The notes under the pieces: generated by a model
The model's input: the letters and a program-made list of their open reading frames with translations, nothing else
Told to the model about the DNA's origin: nothing
The model's database searches: none
NCBI RefSeq assembly: GCF_010692395.1
Contig: NZ_JAAHHS010000007.1
Coordinates: 22,171-69,106, forward strand
From: Moorena sp. SIO3H5
GTDB lineage: Bacteria; Cyanobacteriota; Cyanobacteriia; Cyanobacteriales; Coleofasciculaceae
Reading direction: 5' to 3'
DNA length: 46,936 nucleotides
Position numbers and translations under genes: made by a program
In this document: positions 33,394 through 42,190 of the stretch, piece by piece
Position numbering within the stretch: the stretch's first letter is position 1
Layout of the letters: every line of letters starts with the position of its first letter

Positions 33394-35577
33394 ATGAATA
33401 CTGATGAATCATTAACCGCTAGCAACGGCAATACAGTAAATAATACCAACAGCAAGACAGAGGAAAATATGGAATGGCAGCTAGCGGATATGGTTGATGC
33501 GATCGCTGCTGAAATTGACCGTGCTGAAGATACCCTTTCCTTGAAATCTTATGCCCGTGGCAAATCCATGGCGATTAAACAGCTTCAACTGGACATGGAA
33601 GTTAAGCTGCGCCGTAGCTCTGACGGGCAAATTTTATTTCGGACTACAGACCCTGGCGAAAATAGCGCTACTATTATCAAACTGGATTTTGCCCAAGTCC
33701 TAGAAAGCCAGTTACAAGGAGTGCGTAAGCAACTTGACCAACCCATCAGCACGAGGCTTCTGGCTACTCTACCTAGTATTACCGAAGCTGAGATCAAACA
33801 ATTAAATGGCATTGGGATTTACTCAGTTAACGACCTTGAAGCCTACACCCAAACAGCGGCAATGGTAGCCGAACTCAGCCGCAAAACTGGAATTGCTGAT
33901 TCACGAATTCGGATCTGGCGACAGCTACCATTCTTGAGTGAGGTCAAACCAGCAAAAGGACTACCCGGAAGCCAGGTTGTGATTGAGGGAGATAATTTTG
34001 GCGATCGCGACCCTAATGCCGCAGTTATGTTCCAAGGTCAACCAGCAGAGATTCTGGAGTGGAGCAAGTCCCGTTTAATTGTTACCATGCCCGAAGTAAC
34101 AGGCTCTGGTGTCTTGTTTGTACTTATCGATGGTCAAACCACCAATTTGCTGTCTTGGGAAGCAATCACCGTTGATTTACGAGTGCGCAATATTACTATC
34201 ACACCAAATCAACCCTTAGCAGGAGACCTGATTACCATTGAAGCTGATCTGATCAATCAAGGGAATAGTTCTTCTGATGCCTTCGAGGTACAGTGGACAG
34301 TGGATAACAAGCCCCAGCCGATCCAATCCCACGGTCCCTTGCAGCCCAATCAGCGATCGCAAGACAGCAGTATCCGTCGCCAGCTAACACTCGAAGCTGG
34401 TTCCCACACCATCCGCTTCACTGCTGATCCCAACCACAAGCATTTAGACCTCAACCCAGCTAACAGCACCTTTACCAGACAGATTGAGGTTAAAGGTCTA
34501 AACCAACTAACCATTGCTGATTTTCGTGATATCAATACCCTTGACCCACTAGTCAATATCAACTACTCTTCAGGGGATATGAACTACGGTCCAGGGGATG
34601 TTTTGAGCCTAGTCTTCCGTGGTTTGGGTCGTCGTGATCCAAAAACAGGAGCTTTTGTAACCGATATTGCCACTCGTTGGTGGTGGACTGAAAATAAGGA
34701 AAATAATACTCGAATAATTTATTTTGAGCTCTCTGAAAACGTGAGTTTCCATGACGGAAAACCCCTTACTGTAGCTGATGTGGAGTTTACCTATCAGGTA
34801 TATAATAAAAAACTTAACTCAATCCCAAATAAGCGGGTGATAAACATAATCAGAGATATCAATGTCGTTGATGATCGAACTATCAGCTTTGAAGTGCTAT
34901 GGCTTTTTATCAAAGAAGAGGAAGCCAAAGATAATAATTCTGATCAAGTTGATATTGACAAAGGTGATACGATTACGCCCATTGACCGGGAGCAGATTCA
35001 GGCTCTAGAGAGGATTGATCAGATTGTTGAGCAACCAACCTCCCGAGCCATTGAGTCTGATCAGATTGAGTCTATCGAAATCGTTGACCAACCACGCCCC
35101 CGCCCCATCGACATTGTTGAGTCTCCACTACCACCCTACATTACCTCTCTGATGAGTATCGGTATAGTACCGCGCCACGCTTACAATCAAACAAGCTTTC
35201 AGCTGAAGCCCATTGGCAGTGGACCTTTCCAGGTTGAGACATTCCAATCAGGCAAAGAAATTGTACTGAATGCCTTTCCAAAGTATGTAAAAGGTAGGCC
35301 ACGATTGGATCGTATTGTTATTTCTGTCCTAGGGCAGCTTGATGTAGTTACAGAGGTGGTAAGTACTCAAAAGTATAGTGCTGCGGTGCTACCATATACT
35401 GAGAAACTCTATAGCCAGTTCAATAACAGAAAAGATTGGACTGTAATCCCAACTCCCCTCAACAAACCGGAGCTACTTCACCTACAATCTTCTAGTCTTC
35501 AGGAGCGATTACCTAACGATTTTGATAGTAACTGGAATGCCCATCTTTGGTACTTCTCTAGGGAAATCGGATTCTAG
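33394..35577 (+). CDS. Multidomain fusion: Trypco2-like, HhH, IPT/TIG, CARDB, truncated SBP family 5 (module gene 3)
   Basis: 727 aa with no signal peptide. Residues about 28-115: Trypco2-like domain (LADMVDAIAAEIDRAEDTL, MAIKQLQLDMEVKLRRSSDG). About 124-178: helix-hairpin-helix-like (IKQLNGIGIYSVNDLEAYTQ). About 183-262: IPT/TIG beta-sandwich (VKPAKGLPGSQVVIEGDNFG). About 266-366: CARDB-like (RVRNITITPNQPLAGD). From about 370: solute-binding protein family 5 with its FHDGKPLTVADVEFTYQ signature, GIVPRHAY and PIGSGPFQVETF. The SBP domain contains an acidic insertion (about 510-570) and stops before the usual 'RQALNYAIDR' region, so roughly its last third is absent. A peptide-binding fold fused to a conflict-associated domain in the cytosol is unusual. 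Confidence 0.75.
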   Translation: MNTDESLTASNGNTVNNTNSKTEENMEWQLADMVDAIAAEIDRAEDTLSLKSYARGKSMAIKQLQLDMEVKLRRSSDGQILFRTTDPGENSATIIKLDFAQVLESQLQGVRKQLDQPISTRLLATLPSITEAEIKQLNGIGIYSVNDLEAYTQTAAMVAELSRKTGIADSRIRIWRQLPFLSEVKPAKGLPGSQVVIEGDNFGDRDPNAAVMFQGQPAEILEWSKSRLIVTMPEVTGSGVLFVLIDGQTTNLLSWEAITVDLRVRNITITPNQPLAGDLITIEADLINQGNSSSDAFEVQWTVDNKPQPIQSHGPLQPNQRSQDSSIRRQLTLEAGSHTIRFTADPNHKHLDLNPANSTFTRQIEVKGLNQLTIADFRDINTLDPLVNINYSSGDMNYGPGDVLSLVFRGLGRRDPKTGAFVTDIATRWWWTENKENNTRIIYFELSENVSFHDGKPLTVADVEFTYQVYNKKLNSIPNKRVINIIRDINVVDDRTISFEVLWLFIKEEEAKDNNSDQVDIDKGDTITPIDREQIQALERIDQIVEQPTSRAIESDQIESIEIVDQPRPRPIDIVESPLPPYITSLMSIGIVPRHAYNQTSFQLKPIGSGPFQVETFQSGKEIVLNAFPKYVKGRPRLDRIVISVLGQLDVVTEVVSTQKYSAAVLPYTEKLYSQFNNRKDWTVIPTPLNKPELLHLQSSSLQERLPNDFDSNWNAHLWYFSREIGF

Positions 35578-35691
35578 TTTGATATTGTAGCGGTTTTAGA
35601 TAATAGTTAAGGTAAGCTATCACCTAATGCGCTACAGATGGTGCTACTTGAGTGGCTATTGGCCTTGGCCTTAGCCAAAGGCCACGCTGCT

Positions 35692-36390
35692 TTAGGAGTT
35701 ACACTCTAGATAGAGCGCATCTTTATTCCCTATTCCCTCTTCTTTATTCTCCTCCTGGGAGGGATTAGGGGTTGGTTCCTTTTCCTTGTTCCCTAACATC
35801 CCCAAATTGTTTAGCTCACAAGTCGTAGAACTGGTAGAAATGACATTCCATTGTGCATAAGGCGCATTTGTGGGATCTGTAACATGAACCGTAACCGTGT
35901 CTGAGTAAGCAGAAGTAGGCGAGCAACCATTGCATCGTGATACATATTTGCCTGTGTCAGCCTTCAGAGCATACTTACCATTGCTTAGCAACTCTGGAGT
36001 GAATTGTGCATATGCTGGGGCAGGATCGCTAACGTGAATAGTTAGAAAGTCTGAGTATGCACCTCGTGCAACACAGCCATTACAGCGCGCTACATAGTTT
36101 CCTGTATCTGACTTCAACGCAATCTTACCTCCGCCCACATCAACTACTTCAAACTGAACGTAAGCCTTATCCTTATTAGGCAAGTCAATATGGACTGTGA
36201 CAGTATCAGTGTTAAAGTTGTTGCCATTATATACAGCTTCTTGACAACGCCGACAGCGAGCAAACAATTTCCCTGTATCAGCTTGCAAAGCTATCTTGCA
36301 ACCTGTGGGAGAAGCTTCTGCTACTGGAGCAGTAAACATCATTGTCAGCACGGCTACAAAGGCCAGTAGTAATCCAATCCACTTTTTCAT
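35692..36390 (-). CDS. Secreted three-repeat (beta-trefoil/fascin-like) Cys-rich protein
   Basis: 232 aa with a signal peptide (residues 1-26, cleavage near VAEAS). Three repeats of about 50 residues follow, each with the pattern KIAL.ADTGK..ARC..C then TVTVH...P..AYAQF. The three-fold repeat suggests a beta-trefoil or fascin-like fold, often used for carbohydrate or protein binding. Each repeat carries a CxxC pair (CRRC, CNGC, CNGC), which could bind metal or form disulfides. The last 35 residues (EKEPTPNPSQEENKEEG..) are encoded by dispersed repeat DNA and were probably added when a repeat replaced the old stop. It is convergent with the fusion gene at 33394. Confidence 0.65.
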   Translation of the reverse strand: MKKWIGLLLAFVAVLTMMFTAPVAEASPTGCKIALQADTGKLFARCRRCQEAVYNGNNFNTDTVTVHIDLPNKDKAYVQFEVVDVGGGKIALKSDTGNYVARCNGCVARGAYSDFLTIHVSDPAPAYAQFTPELLSNGKYALKADTGKYVSRCNGCSPTSAYSDTVTVHVTDPTNAPYAQWNVISTSSTTCELNNLGMLGNKEKEPTPNPSQEENKEEGIGNKDALYLECNS

Positions 36391-36878
36391 TGTTTATTGT
36401 CTATGATGAGATAATGGTAGATAATCGACAAGTGCGATCGCCTTTGGCGCGGCTGAGGCCTTTGGCCACGCTTCCCGAACGCCGATCGCTTAAGATTGAG
36501 CCAAAACTCATCTTTTCCAACCAAGACTGGAGTAGGTGAGTCGTAGGTGGAAATTGAATTTAGGACACCCTAAGCTCTTGGTTTTACTTGCCCTATATAT
36601 AGTAAACTATCATCAGTCATAAATCTTTTATGTCTTCACAAAACTTAAAATTGACAGGGTATATTTCTGAGCAATATGGCTCGCAGTCCCTGAAAGGATG
36701 ACAATGAAAGGCTTATAGAATCTAGGGCTGTGTGCAATACATTTCATCCGCACCTAATTAGTCCCTTGGAAAGCACAACAGTTGCAAAAGAGCAGAAGAC
36801 CTTTGAGGCAATTCCCCAACAGGGTCAAACAGCTTTTATGGAGATGCACCCGAATAGCAATGCAGTTGCTGATGGGGA
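36391..36878. other. 488-bp gap with a cofG-like fragment and repeats
   Basis: A palindromic 'ctttggcgcggctgaggcctttggccacgc' block (about 36440-36472) resembles DNA at 35660-35690. A 34-bp segment at 36789-36822 matches cofG (39989-40022) with one mismatch. No intact gene. Confidence 0.5.
36789..36822 (-). pseudogene. Short cofG fragment
   Basis: 34 bp from 'agagcagaag' to 'ttccccaacag' match cofG internal positions 39989-40022 with a single T/G difference, in the same orientation. The flanks do not match, so this is a small copied or residual fragment, not a gene. Confidence 0.6.
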
Positions 36879-39632
36879 TTAGCTGTATCCAATAGATTTG
36901 CGAAAATCTTGCCAAGTTACTGGAATTTCTGCTGGGTTTTGGCAAATCACAGGTAACCAAGTAGCGCAAGGACATTCATCTTCTAGACCTTGGAGCTTTT
37001 CCCTAGCTTCTCGGACTGAATAATAGAATGGCTTACCACTGGCAAAGGCAGCCAGGAAGTTTTTAAGAAATGCTTGGGCTACTTGATCTGGCACAGGCTC
37101 CCGCATCACAATCATTTGGGGGATGTGTAAATCAGCGAGATTCACTGCTAAACTTAACCCATCACAAGAGTTAAATATTGCTAGGGTTAAACCTTGAGCG
37201 ATCGCTTTTTTAAGACCATGCTTTAATTGAAGAATGGTCAAACTATCGGTTTTATTAATAAAAATCTGTCCAATTTCATCCTGAGCATTACTACAACTAT
37301 GACCAGCAAAAAATAGAATATCCCAGGGTTGCTCCCAAAGTTGGTTATTGATCTCTTGTCGATTTGGCTCTACTAAAAAGCTGACTTCTGCATCAGGTAA
37401 TTGCTCTAATAAAATCCGGTCTTTATGAATATCAATCCCAGTGCTATCACCCAGAATTGCTAATATTTTTACTTTAGGCTTAGTAGACGTAGATTTTTCG
37501 AGGCGTTCATAAGCTGGAGTACTCAAAGCAAATTCCGATTTAGGATAGCGCTCGAAAAAATCCCAGAGATGCCAAGGTAAATGCCTCAGTTTACTGTCTT
37601 CGGTTTGGATAATAAAACGAATTAAATCAGATGTCGTTAACTTTTCTAGGAGTTGTTCTCTAATCGAGCGAAAGGACTCAGATTTCAGCCAATGATTCAG
37701 GTCTTCTTTCAAGTTTTCCGCTGAATCATGACATGCATCGAAAAACTCTTTTCTGCTGAAATTAGTAATTTGTGTTTCTATCACTTCTAGCCGTAGACCA
37801 GTTCTCATCCCTCTGCGGTATAGTGATTGCCATTTGCCATAGGATTGGATAATTTCCGGAGCTGAGGGCAACACCCCTGTGCATTCTACGGATGGAAAAC
37901 TTCCCTCTGGTCCAATCTGAAGGGTAATCGGAAACCCTTCTCTGAGGTTACCTTTACCAAATTTTAGAATAACTAACTTGCTGTTTACCGATTTTGACGT
38001 TGCTTCTTTGTGAGTCTCCCTCAGATTAACCGGTCGGCTAGCTAACAACTGATCCAATAATTCTTTATAATCCGCTTGATGCTGGCGATAGAGAGTAATT
38101 TGCTCATCTTTACTGTTTAGCTCAGCTCGATACTTTTCGTCTAAAGCTTTGAGAGCCAAGTCATAATGTTGAATAAAATTACTATGAATTTCAGCTTTAT
38201 TAGCATCAGCCGGTATATCTACTCTGACAATAACACAGCCATCTCCTTTATTTTCAATACTGCGGATAGCGAGCTCACTCCCTTCATTTTCGATTTGTAT
38301 TTTTTCCCACGAAGAAGCGAACGCTTTCCCATCAATTCCATTGCGGAAGATTAAATCAACGGTATTTAAAACTTCTTGAAACAGTTTAGTAAAATCCCCG
38401 GTTGCAAATTCGCCACTGCTAGGACGGCGTTCTCCTTGATGGTTGAGTAGATAAACATAGTCACAGATAGCACCATCTAGCTGAGTGGTGCTATCAATAT
38501 TCCAAGCTTCTAAACAAGCTCCGGTTAGTCGTGAATACTTAAAATTAGTAGTTAAAGCTTGGGTTTTAGTCAGGTTGACTCGTTCTAACCAAGCCCCTTC
38601 AAAGGTCGCGTCACTCACATCCGCTTCGGTTAAGTCAGCATCACTGAGGTCTGCACCTGCTAGGTTGGCTCCTTTGAGATTACCTCCCCGATAGGATTGA
38701 TTTGCACCTCGGTGACTAACAACTAAATCGCGAACTTCTCGGTCAATTAAAATAGTATTACTAACTCTAGCTAGGTCAAGGTTTGTGGCTAGATGAAAGT
38801 TAGTGCGAGTGAGGTTAGCATTTCTAAAATCTGTACTTTTGAGGCTAGCTTTGGTGAAATCAGCATCGGTTAAGTTAGCATTGCGAAAACTTGTGCCTAG
38901 TTTAGCCGGTAAGGTAATAGCAATTAACCGAATAAAGGCAAATTTTGGGTCTTCAGCCAAGGCTTGCTTAGCCACATAAACACCTAGCAACGTCACAGCT
39001 AAACCCCAGGAAAAATGAGCAGCTTCGACACTATTACCAGCTAAAGTGGCTTCCCAATGGATATCTATATTGGGGATGATAGCTCCAGTTACTACTAAAA
39101 TTCCTGGTATAATTCCACCATGGGCGATAGCTATAGTTGTGCCAATTGCTACAGCGATAGCTAACATTAATGTCTCAACTCCAGCTACGGCTATAGCAAC
39201 ACGGGTAATGTTAGCTTCCAGGCTAATATCAGCGACAGCTATAACCACCAGCACTAAGGCCAGAGCAAATCCCCGTCGGATAATAATGATGCTAAAGATT
39301 AATAACAGTGCTGATGCGATCGCACTCTGAAGAATAGGGGATTCTGATTCCAGAAATTTTAGGGAAATATGACCAGTTTGGCAGAAAATGTGACTTGATA
39401 ATACTGACAGAAGTAATGAAAATGCCAGTAAAAGAATGACCCAGTAATACCGTAGTCCACTCCTAGCATGCCTAAAGGTCGCTCCTTTCAAAATAGTATT
39501 GCTGAAGTCTACACCTCGAAGGTCAGCGTGGTTAAAGTTTGCTCCTGTAAGGTTTTGACCCTTGAAGGAGCGACCTCGAAGATTTTTGCCAGAGAAGTCT
39601 GAGAACATAGTTGCTACGTACTTGTTGAGCAC
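36879..39632 (-). CDS. Membrane-bound pentapeptide-repeat CHAT protease
   Basis: 917 aa. Pentapeptide repeats (about 12-55, FSGKNLRGRSFKGQNLTGAN), a multi-helix membrane region (about 60-230), a second pentapeptide block (about 245-400, NLKGANLAGADLSDADLTEA), a linker with a coiled coil (about 500-550), and a C-terminal CHAT (caspase HetF-associated with TPRs) domain. The catalytic pair is visible: His778 in FFAGHSCS and Cys823 in AIFNSCDG. The layout of sensor, membrane and caspase-like protease fits regulated proteolysis in conflict, cell death or, as for HetF, differentiation. ATP-independent. It lies near the Trypco2-like module but on the opposite strand. Substrates unknown. Confidence 0.85.
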   Translation of the reverse strand: MLNKYVATMFSDFSGKNLRGRSFKGQNLTGANFNHADLRGVDFSNTILKGATFRHARSGLRYYWVILLLAFSLLLSVLSSHIFCQTGHISLKFLESESPILQSAIASALLLIFSIIIIRRGFALALVLVVIAVADISLEANITRVAIAVAGVETLMLAIAVAIGTTIAIAHGGIIPGILVVTGAIIPNIDIHWEATLAGNSVEAAHFSWGLAVTLLGVYVAKQALAEDPKFAFIRLIAITLPAKLGTSFRNANLTDADFTKASLKSTDFRNANLTRTNFHLATNLDLARVSNTILIDREVRDLVVSHRGANQSYRGGNLKGANLAGADLSDADLTEADVSDATFEGAWLERVNLTKTQALTTNFKYSRLTGACLEAWNIDSTTQLDGAICDYVYLLNHQGERRPSSGEFATGDFTKLFQEVLNTVDLIFRNGIDGKAFASSWEKIQIENEGSELAIRSIENKGDGCVIVRVDIPADANKAEIHSNFIQHYDLALKALDEKYRAELNSKDEQITLYRQHQADYKELLDQLLASRPVNLRETHKEATSKSVNSKLVILKFGKGNLREGFPITLQIGPEGSFPSVECTGVLPSAPEIIQSYGKWQSLYRRGMRTGLRLEVIETQITNFSRKEFFDACHDSAENLKEDLNHWLKSESFRSIREQLLEKLTTSDLIRFIIQTEDSKLRHLPWHLWDFFERYPKSEFALSTPAYERLEKSTSTKPKVKILAILGDSTGIDIHKDRILLEQLPDAEVSFLVEPNRQEINNQLWEQPWDILFFAGHSCSNAQDEIGQIFINKTDSLTILQLKHGLKKAIAQGLTLAIFNSCDGLSLAVNLADLHIPQMIVMREPVPDQVAQAFLKNFLAAFASGKPFYYSVREAREKLQGLEDECPCATWLPVICQNPAEIPVTWQDFRKSIGYS

Positions 39633-39765
39633 ACTTCCTGTTTAACATCAGGCTTATCAGTCAATCTTTTCACCTCTGATCAGACGAAATTATCGCAATC
39701 GCTGTTCCAGCTTGTGTTAGGACAAGACGTCTATAAATTAGCTATTATCATTTAACTAATTTTAA

Positions 39766-40776
39766 TTAACTATAACTAATCCGCCATCTCTCAACCACTT
39801 GTCGCAATTTCGGAGGTAACCAACTGTCATACTTAGGATAAACTGGTAAACGCGCTACTAACGTCCAGCCAGCTGGTTCAATCACGTGTCGCAATCGATA
39901 ACTATGGGGATGAGGATAATCGGGATTCACCTCATCCTTGGGACTAATTCCGCCTAAATCCCGTGCGCCAGCTTCCAAACACGCTAATAGAGCAGAAGAC
40001 CGTTGAGGCAATTCCCCAACAGTATCAACTAAATTGGGAGGAATTTGGATAGTAATATCTTTGGGCAAAATCTGACGCGCCTTCCGAATCACTTTTAGCA
40101 GTTGATTAAGACCGAAAGACTGACTATGAAACATTTCTGTAGTGCCCTCACTGTAAGGTTGCAGGATCACCTCTTGGATATGACCATACTCACCATGAAT
40201 TTGTGCGATCGCATTTAAACTTTCCCACCAATCCTGCTCAGTCTCACCAATGCCAAACAACAAACCTGTTGTAAAGGGAATCCCCAATTCTCCCGCCCAT
40301 TGCAACTGTTGTAGTCGCACCTGTGGTATCTTACTCGGAGCATAGCAGTGAACAGTTTTGAGCAACTCCGGTGTCAATTGTTCCAACATCAACCCCATAG
40401 ACACATTCACCTGCTTGAGTGCCGCCATCTCCTCCCAACTCAACGGTCCAACATTAGTATGGGGCAAAAATCCCAGAGATAAAGCCAGGTCACACAAATC
40501 ATAAATTCGTTGAAACCAAGCCTTGCGCCGTGAAGACCTGGGATGAACCTCACCACTGAGAATAAGAATTTCACAAACACCCTGAGACTGAAGCAACGTT
40601 AACTGATTTTCAGCATCCTCCAGACTCAACCAAGGACTGCTACCCGGTTCAGCACGAAAATTGCAGTAGCTACAACGATTAAAGCATTCGTAAGTCGGTA
40701 CCAAAGTGTAAGCAGGGCTGTAGGTAACGATGTGGGAATCACATTGGGAATCATAAACATCCATAGGAAAAAACAC
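39766..40776 (-). CDS. cofG: FO synthase subunit CofG
   Basis: 336-aa radical SAM enzyme. With CofH it makes 7,8-didemethyl-8-hydroxy-5-deazariboflavin (FO), the deazaflavin chromophore of coenzyme F420 and of deazaflavin photolyases. The cluster motif CxxxCxxC is present (YECFNRCSYCNFR, about residues 32-40), followed by ILILSGEVHP, HTNVGPLSWEEM and the late ACLEAGARDLGGISPKDEVNP. CofH is not in the window. Cyanobacteria use FO/F420 for DNA-repair photolyases, which fits the UV-protection theme of the nearby MAA cluster, although the genes are not adjacent. Start ATG at 40776. Confidence 0.92.
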   Translation of the reverse strand: MFFPMDVYDSQCDSHIVTYSPAYTLVPTYECFNRCSYCNFRAEPGSSPWLSLEDAENQLTLLQSQGVCEILILSGEVHPRSSRRKAWFQRIYDLCDLALSLGFLPHTNVGPLSWEEMAALKQVNVSMGLMLEQLTPELLKTVHCYAPSKIPQVRLQQLQWAGELGIPFTTGLLFGIGETEQDWWESLNAIAQIHGEYGHIQEVILQPYSEGTTEMFHSQSFGLNQLLKVIRKARQILPKDITIQIPPNLVDTVGELPQRSSALLACLEAGARDLGGISPKDEVNPDYPHPHSYRLRHVIEPAGWTLVARLPVYPKYDSWLPPKLRQVVERWRISYS

Positions 40777-40831
40777 CCGTCAAAAGAGTCCTATGATAAT
40801 TGTTAATGGTTCAGTAACACCTTAAGCATTA

Positions 40832-41145
<314 letters not shown>

Positions 41146-41772
41146 TTAGCTAATTAATGACTGTTGTTTAGCATAAATATTTTTCATATGCTTCTTAACA
41201 GTATTGGTAGTAATATAAAGCCGAGCTGCAATTTCTTTGTAAGACAGTTTATCTTTCTTAAGCAACCAAACTTCAGCTTCCCGGTTAGTCAATCCATATT
41301 TTTTTGCATCAGTAATAGCAGCATTGTAGCTAGAATGATGGCGATTTTCTAGAGTTACTAACAGATAGGGCTGTGCTTGATTATCCAAGACTAACCATCT
41401 GACCCTAACTCGAAATGTTACTGAATTATCCGTTTGGATTTCCGACTCAAGAATCATTTTTTGCCCAGAGAACCAATCGCGACTATCAATTAACGCTTCG
41501 CACACTCGCCAAATTGACTCAGGTATAGAACTCATTTGTGACTTATCTTGACAAAGTTGACGACAAATGCGACTCCCACGTTCATTAGCATGAACCCACT
41601 TTCCTTGAGAAGTCAGAATCAAGACACCGTCAACAAATCCTTCAAGAATAGCTTGTAGAAGGATTTGAGAGTTCTTCGATTGTAAACTAGCAACCTGAGA
41701 CTTATTTTCTGAATTACTGAGCTGAGCGAAACCTTTAACTTGCTGGTTAATCTGGGACTGTAAGCTATACAT
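41146..41772 (-). CDS. PAS-like and LuxR-type HTH regulator
   Basis: 208 aa. A PAS-like sensor domain (about 30-135, LLQAILEGFVDGVLILTSQG, WVHANERGSRICRQL) is followed by a C-terminal LuxR/GerE HTH (about 150-205, YGLTNREAEVWLLKKDKLSY, ARLYITTNTVKKHMKNIYAK). There is no receiver domain, so the signal is probably sensed directly. The end of the HTH (KQQSLIS) comes up to the ctactcc array, and a residue or two may be repeat-derived. It is divergent from the 353-aa gene over 420 bp. Confidence 0.8.
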   Translation of the reverse strand: MYSLQSQINQQVKGFAQLSNSENKSQVASLQSKNSQILLQAILEGFVDGVLILTSQGKWVHANERGSRICRQLCQDKSQMSSIPESIWRVCEALIDSRDWFSGQKMILESEIQTDNSVTFRVRVRWLVLDNQAQPYLLVTLENRHHSSYNAAITDAKKYGLTNREAEVWLLKKDKLSYKEIAARLYITTNTVKKHMKNIYAKQQSLIS

Positions 41773-42190
41773 GTTGAATCTCCTTCAATACCCATAAATC
41801 TCCGAATTACCCAAAAACTCTAGACAACGATGGCTGAATTGAGTAACTCGTTCTGGCTTACTGATACAGTCATTTTTATAGGCGAACTCCTGTAGCTACA
41901 ATGAGCAAGCTACAGATTTCCCAAGTTCGTTGCATTTGTTTGCAATCAAGGGTAGCCGGGTGAAGGGACCGGAAGGAAGGTGAATTTTTCCGACAATTAT
42001 TGGTTTTTTATTAGTTTTGTGGAGTAAAAATCCGAAATTCTACTGTTTAGGGGTGTTGCTCTATATATCTATGTCTCAATAAATACCATTAGATCACGGC
42101 AATGTGTAGAAATTGTGAATGGGCTAGCTAAGCCAAGTCATGAAACTACCTTGCCACAATTTTGTCACTCTATTACACGATCCATGAGCA

